From the NCBI RefSeq assembly GCF_000968685.2, contig NZ_LAKD02000102.1, positions 1 through 64,000 on the forward strand: 64,000 nt of DNA, written 5' to 3'. The notes beneath the pieces are model-generated. The model was not told the DNA's origin and made no database searches. It was given only the letters and a program-made list of their open reading frames with translations. The stretch is from Streptomyces antioxidans. Lineage in GTDB: Bacteria; Actinomycetota; Actinomycetes; Streptomycetales; Streptomycetaceae. Within the stretch, counting starts at the first letter, position 1. Each line of letters begins with the position of its first letter. Shown in pieces: positions 60,386 through 64,000 of the stretch. A program made the position numbers and the translations under genes.

Positions 60386-61405
60386 ATGAGTGCAGATCAC
60401 AGCGATACGTTCCGCTACCACGATTCGACTCACGGTTCTTCCCGAGCGAGTGACGGTTCCTCCCGGGCGCGCGAACTGGCGTGGCTGCCCATCCCGCCCG
60501 AGGAGATCGATGGCCTTCCCGACACCCTCGAATACGCCTTCTGGGACGGCGGCCCCGACTACCCCACCGACCCGGCGCGCTGCGCGTTCTACTGCGTCCC
60601 GTATATGAAGCCGCCGCAGGTGTGCACCCGCCCGCTGTCCGCGATGACCGGCCTGCGGGTGGTGCAGACCCTGACCGCCGGAATAGACCACATCAAGCCC
60701 GCGCTGGCCGATCTCGCGCCCGGGGTGCGGCTGTGCAACGCGCGCGGGGTGCACGACGCGAGCACCGCCGAGCTCGCGCTCGCCCTCATCCTGGCCTCGC
60801 TGCGCGGCATCCCCGACTTCGTCCGGGGCCAGGACGCCGAGGAGTGGCGCTCCGGCTTCCGCCCCGCGCTCGCCGACAAGTCCGTACTGATCGTCGGCTA
60901 CGGGGCCATCGGCAGCGCGATCGAGGATCGGCTCGTGCCGTTTGAGTGCGAGCGGGTGGCGCGCGTCGCGCGCTCCCCGCGCACGACCGAGCGCGGTCCG
61001 GTGCATCCGATCGACGCATTGCCCCGACTGCTTCCGGAAGCCGATGTGGTGGTGCTGGTGACCCCGCTCACCGAGGCGACCCGCGGTCTGGCCGGGGCGG
61101 AGTTCCTGTCGCGGATGAAGGACGGGGCGCTGCTGGTGAATGTCGCCCGTGGCGGGGTCGTGGACACCAAGGCCCTGCTCACGGAACTGGAGTCGGGCCG
61201 GCTGCGGGCCGCGCTCGATGTGACCGACCCCGAACCACTGCCCGCCGGGCATCCGCTGTGGCACGCTCCAGGGGTGCTCATCTCCCCGCATGTGGGCGGC
61301 CCCACGTCGGCCTTCCTCCCGCGCGCCAAGCGGCTGTTGAGGGATCAGCTGCATCGTTACGCGCGGGGCGAGTCGCTGGCACATCTCATCGCCACGACGG
61401 GGTAG
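60386..61405 (+). CDS. D-isomer-specific 2-hydroxyacid dehydrogenase
   Basis: The 339-residue NAD(P)-dependent enzyme reduces 2-oxoacids or oxidises D-2-hydroxyacids. After a 30-residue Ser/His-rich leader it has the substrate-binding half, then the Rossmann motif VLIVGYGAIGSAIEDRL. Catalytic residues follow: Arg in LLVNVARGGVVDTKAL, Glu in LDVTDPEPLPAGHPL and His in ISPHVGGPTSAF. The leader is probably not essential, and a later start is possible. Exact substrate not predictable. Confidence 0.92.
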   Translation: MSADHSDTFRYHDSTHGSSRASDGSSRARELAWLPIPPEEIDGLPDTLEYAFWDGGPDYPTDPARCAFYCVPYMKPPQVCTRPLSAMTGLRVVQTLTAGIDHIKPALADLAPGVRLCNARGVHDASTAELALALILASLRGIPDFVRGQDAEEWRSGFRPALADKSVLIVGYGAIGSAIEDRLVPFECERVARVARSPRTTERGPVHPIDALPRLLPEADVVVLVTPLTEATRGLAGAEFLSRMKDGALLVNVARGGVVDTKALLTELESGRLRAALDVTDPEPLPAGHPLWHAPGVLISPHVGGPTSAFLPRAKRLLRDQLHRYARGESLAHLIATTG

Positions 61406-61593
61406 ACATGCCTCTGGCACCACATACAGGCACCGATTGACTTCACTCCGTATATACAACGCCGTAGTCGGTTACGGACCGTAGATGACCTATGTCCCTG
61501 AGTGACCAGTCTGGTGTATCGTCCCGAGCGGGGGCTGCGCCACTGACCTGACGGCGTCAGCGATGGACCGGAACTCGAGGGGGGCGACGGGCG

Positions 61594-61755
61594 ATGTATG
61601 GCCGATGGACCGACGACCCGACGCAGCTCAGGCGTCGACCGCGACTTTTCCGCGCAGCCGCGCGGTTCTCCAACTCGACGAGGCCCGCGGGGATACCGCT
61701 TCCGGGAGCCCCGAGGCGCCAGTGGTCCGCCACGCAGTGGATGGCAGTCCAGTGA
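61594..61755 (+). CDS. Candidate 53-residue leader protein, translationally coupled to the GGDEF-EAL gene
   Basis: A strong ribosome site (GAGGGGGG around 61576-61583) precedes ATG 61594 by about 10 nt. That frame encodes 53 residues beginning MYGRWTDDPTQLRRRPRLFR, very rich in arginine. Its TGA (61753-61755) overlaps the GTG 61752 of the cyclic-di-GMP gene (GTGA), the usual form of coupling in this window. Third-position G+C is higher in this frame (about 79%) than in the frame that would extend the downstream gene upstream (about 69%). It may be a real small protein or a leader peptide; there is no homology evidence. Confidence 0.4.
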   Translation: MYGRWTDDPTQLRRRPRLFRAAARFSNSTRPAGIPLPGAPRRQWSATQWMAVQ

Positions 61756-64000
61756 GCGCCACGGGAGCGGTGCTCGCCCGGCCGTCGGTCTCCGGCGGCG
61801 GGTCCGGGCTGTTGCCGCAAGTGGTCCTCGCCCTGGTCTGCGGCGGTTACGCGGCGGGGGCGATCGTCGGCTGGGGATCGTCCCAACTGGCCCTCATCAT
61901 GGGTGACTTCGGGCTCAGCGCCGCCGCGTTCGCCGCCGCGGCCTCCTGTCTGTGGCACGGCCGTCGGCACGCCGGGCGGCTGCGCCCGGCGTGGCTGCTG
62001 TTCGCCGCCTCCTCGGCCATGGCCGGGCTGGGAAACGCCGTATGGGGCTGGTACGAGGTGGTGCTCGGCCGCCCCGTGCCCAGCCCCTCGGTCGCCGACT
62101 TCTGCTTCCTGCTCTTCGCCCCGCCCGCCATCGTCGGGATGCTGGTGCTCGCCAAGCGCCCCACGAGCCGGGCCCGGTGGATCTGTCTGGGCCTTGACGC
62201 CTGGCTGATCGCCGGATCGCTGGTCACCCTCTCCTGGAGCCTCGCGCTCGCTCACACCGGGGAGTTCGACGCGGACGGCGCCTCCGTGGCCCGTGGCGCC
62301 CTGTCGCTCGCCTATCCGCTGCTGGACATCGTGCTGGTGAGCATGGTGATCGTGCTCCACTTCCGGCGCTCCTCCGGCAACCGCTCCGCGATCAACACCG
62401 CCATCGCCGCCTTCGCGTTCACCGTGCTGTGCGACGCGCTGTTCACCTCGCCGCTGCTGCGGGAGCACTACCGCTCCGGGCAGATACTCGACGCCGGGTG
62501 GTTCGCCGGTTCCGCGCTGCTGGCGTACGCGCCCTGGGTGGCCCGCCGCGAGGCAGCCCAGGACCCGCCGCCGGTGCGCCGCTCCCCGCAGCAGCAGAGC
62601 GTCCCCATCGCGGGCTCGCTCGCCGCGCTCGCGCCCTACCTCGCCGCCGCCGTCTGCACCTTGGGGGTCCTGTTCAACGTGATGGACGGCCGGCCGATCG
62701 ACGGGGTGGTGCTCTTCACCGCCTGCGCGGTCGTGCTCGCGCTCGTCGTCCGACAGGCGATCATGCTGATGGACAACATCAGACTCACCCAGGAACTCGC
62801 CCAGAAGGAGAGCCACTTCCGCTCCCTGGTGCAGAGCTCGAGCGATGTGATCATGATCGCCGCGCCCACCGGAATCCTGCGCTACGTCAGCCCGGCCGCC
62901 TCCGGGGTCTACGGCCGCGACGCGGAGGAGCTGGAGGGTTCCGAGCTGGCCTCCCTCATCCACCCCGAGGACCTCGGCTCGGTGGTCCACGAGGTCCGCC
63001 GGTTCCTGGCCGCCTCACCGGGCGAGGAGCCCACCACGCGGATCGAATGCCGCTTCCGCTCCGGCTCGGGCGACTGGCTCAACGTGGAGTCCACGATCAA
63101 CCGCCACCACGGCGGGCTGATCTTCAACAGCCGCGATGTCACCGAGCGGGTCCGGCTCCAGGCCCAGCTCCAGCACAACGCCGAGCACGACCCGCTCACC
63201 GATCTGCCCAACCGGGCCCTGTTCACCCGGCGGGTCGCGCACGCCGTCGCCGGCCGCCGCCGTACGGACGCCGGCACCGCCGTGCTCTTCATCGACCTCG
63301 ACGGCTTCAAGGCGGTCAACGACACCGTCGGCCACCACGCCGGGGACGAGCTGCTGGTCCAGGCCGCCCGCCGGCTCCAGGAGTCGGTGCGGTCCGGGTC
63401 CGGCGACTGCGCGGCCCGGCTCGGGGGCGATGAGTTCGCCGCCCTCATCCTCGGCAACGGCGAGGGGGAGGCGGGCACCCGTGAGCAGCGCATCATGGAG
63501 ATCGCCGACCGGCTGCGGCTCCGGCTCTCCCAGCCCTACCGGGTCGAAAGCGGTACCGAGGTCCGGGTGGCCGCCAGCATCGGCGTCGCCTTCGCCGAGC
63601 CCGGCACCAGCCCCGGCGCCCTGATGCGCAACGCCGACCTGGCGATGTACCGCGCCAAGGCCGCGGGCAAGAACCGCGTCGAGCTGTACGCACCGCAGAT
63701 GCAGGCCGAGGTGGCGCGGCGCGCCGAGGTCGCCACCAGACTGCGCGCCGCCCTGCACGACGGGGAGTTCGTGCTGCTGCACCAGCCCGTCGTCGAGCTG
63801 ACCAGCGGCCGGATCACCGCGGTCGCGGCGCAGGCCCGCTGGCGCTCGGCCCAGGGCATCCTGTTCACCCCCGCCGAATTCCTCCGGGTCGCCGACAACG
63901 GCCGGGGGAGCGGCGAGGACACGGCCCGCACCGCCGAGCTGTCCCACTGGATGCTGGAGGCGGCCGTCGAGCAGGCCGCCCAGCGGCGCCGCGACGGCCA
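61752..64000 (+). CDS. Membrane PAS-GGDEF-EAL cyclic-di-GMP protein with degenerate EAL, 3' end beyond the window
   Basis: At least 749 codons are open to the right edge. The N-terminus (about 20-330) is hydrophobic, with seven to eight helices beginning LLPQVVLALVCGGYAAGAIV. A PAS domain follows (SHFRSLVQSSSDVIMIAAPT, YVSPAASGVYGRDAEELEG). The GGDEF domain is intact (ARLGGDEFA, GGDEF codons 63423-63437) but lacks the RxxD inhibitory site. The EAL domain starts HQPVVELTSGRITA but reads VAAQARW where active enzymes have VEALVRW, so the catalytic glutamate is lost (63825-63833). It is probably a cyclase whose EAL domain only binds or regulates. Starts at ATG 61563 or 61605 are possible. From memory it corresponds to S. 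coelicolor SCO5511. Confidence 0.88.
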   Translation, partial: MSATGAVLARPSVSGGGSGLLPQVVLALVCGGYAAGAIVGWGSSQLALIMGDFGLSAAAFAAAASCLWHGRRHAGRLRPAWLLFAASSAMAGLGNAVWGWYEVVLGRPVPSPSVADFCFLLFAPPAIVGMLVLAKRPTSRARWICLGLDAWLIAGSLVTLSWSLALAHTGEFDADGASVARGALSLAYPLLDIVLVSMVIVLHFRRSSGNRSAINTAIAAFAFTVLCDALFTSPLLREHYRSGQILDAGWFAGSALLAYAPWVARREAAQDPPPVRRSPQQQSVPIAGSLAALAPYLAAAVCTLGVLFNVMDGRPIDGVVLFTACAVVLALVVRQAIMLMDNIRLTQELAQKESHFRSLVQSSSDVIMIAAPTGILRYVSPAASGVYGRDAEELEGSELASLIHPEDLGSVVHEVRRFLAASPGEEPTTRIECRFRSGSGDWLNVESTINRHHGGLIFNSRDVTERVRLQAQLQHNAEHDPLTDLPNRALFTRRVAHAVAGRRRTDAGTAVLFIDLDGFKAVNDTVGHHAGDELLVQAARRLQESVRSGSGDCAARLGGDEFAALILGNGEGEAGTREQRIMEIADRLRLRLSQPYRVESGTEVRVAASIGVAFAEPGTSPGALMRNADLAMYRAKAAGKNRVELYAPQMQAEVARRAEVATRLRAALHDGEFVLLHQPVVELTSGRITAVAAQARWRSAQGILFTPAEFLRVADNGRGSGEDTARTAELSHWMLEAAVEQAAQRRRDG

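Overview
The window is high-GC actinobacterial DNA and almost certainly Streptomyces. Coding sequences show strong G/C bias at third codon positions, GTG starts are common, ATGA/GTGA stop-start overlaps are frequent, and the intergenic spaces carry GC-rich repeats of a kind I recognise from Streptomyces chromosomes. From memory, not from a search, the gene order resembles the S. coelicolor core region from about SCO5469 (sdaA) to about SCO5511 (a GGDEF/EAL protein). Extra genes appear to sit within that backbone.

Layout. 1-5230, minus strand: a serine/glycine one-carbon operon (gcvT-gcvH-glyA-sdaA) behind a tandem glycine riboswitch. An unassigned gene follows it and runs off the left edge through a 7-bp repeat array. 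5408-8049, plus: a P-loop ATPase and two tandem SseB-like proteins. 8450-14710: a five-gene oligopeptide ABC transporter (permease, binding lipoprotein, permease, two ATPases). 14764-23787: housekeeping and small modules, namely a TRIC-like channel, an ArsR/SRPBCC pair, an alpha/beta hydrolase, a cysteine desulfurase, a lipoprotein, a Tat-exported amidase, a luciferase-like oxidoreductase and mnmA. Cysteine desulfurase and MnmA both belong to the tRNA thiolation sulfur pathway.

23995-30693 looks accessory: a fused glycine/sarcosine/dimethylglycine methyltransferase (glycine betaine synthesis, apparent AUU start), a glycosyltransferase, a LysR regulator, a sarcosine-oxidase-like flavoprotein and a GltS-type symporter. 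30866-41829 returns to the backbone: a LOG-family protein, an SDR, a MetE-like protein, ligA, a membrane GGDEF-EAL protein (rmdB-like, with a TTA codon), and gatC-gatA-small membrane protein-gatB.

42212-51168 is a self-contained peptide-use module. An M81 (MlrC-like) metallopeptidase and a ROK regulator face a divergent four-gene peptide ABC transporter, and a 35-bp palindrome lies between them. 51314-64000 holds an MMPL exporter, a small basic protein, a large AAA/LuxR regulator, a 55-residue protein, a lipoprotein PQQ-type sugar dehydrogenase, an aldo/keto reductase, a 2-hydroxyacid dehydrogenase, and a second membrane PAS-GGDEF-EAL protein that runs off the right edge.

No tRNA, rRNA, CRISPR array, prophage or insertion sequence was recognised. 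The observations I rank highest are the ROK/M81/Opp module with its palindrome, the 7-bp coding repeat at the left edge, the single TTA codon in the rmdB-like gene, the apparent AUU start of the betaine enzyme, and the small reading frame overlapping the start of the last gene, whose EAL motif is degenerate.
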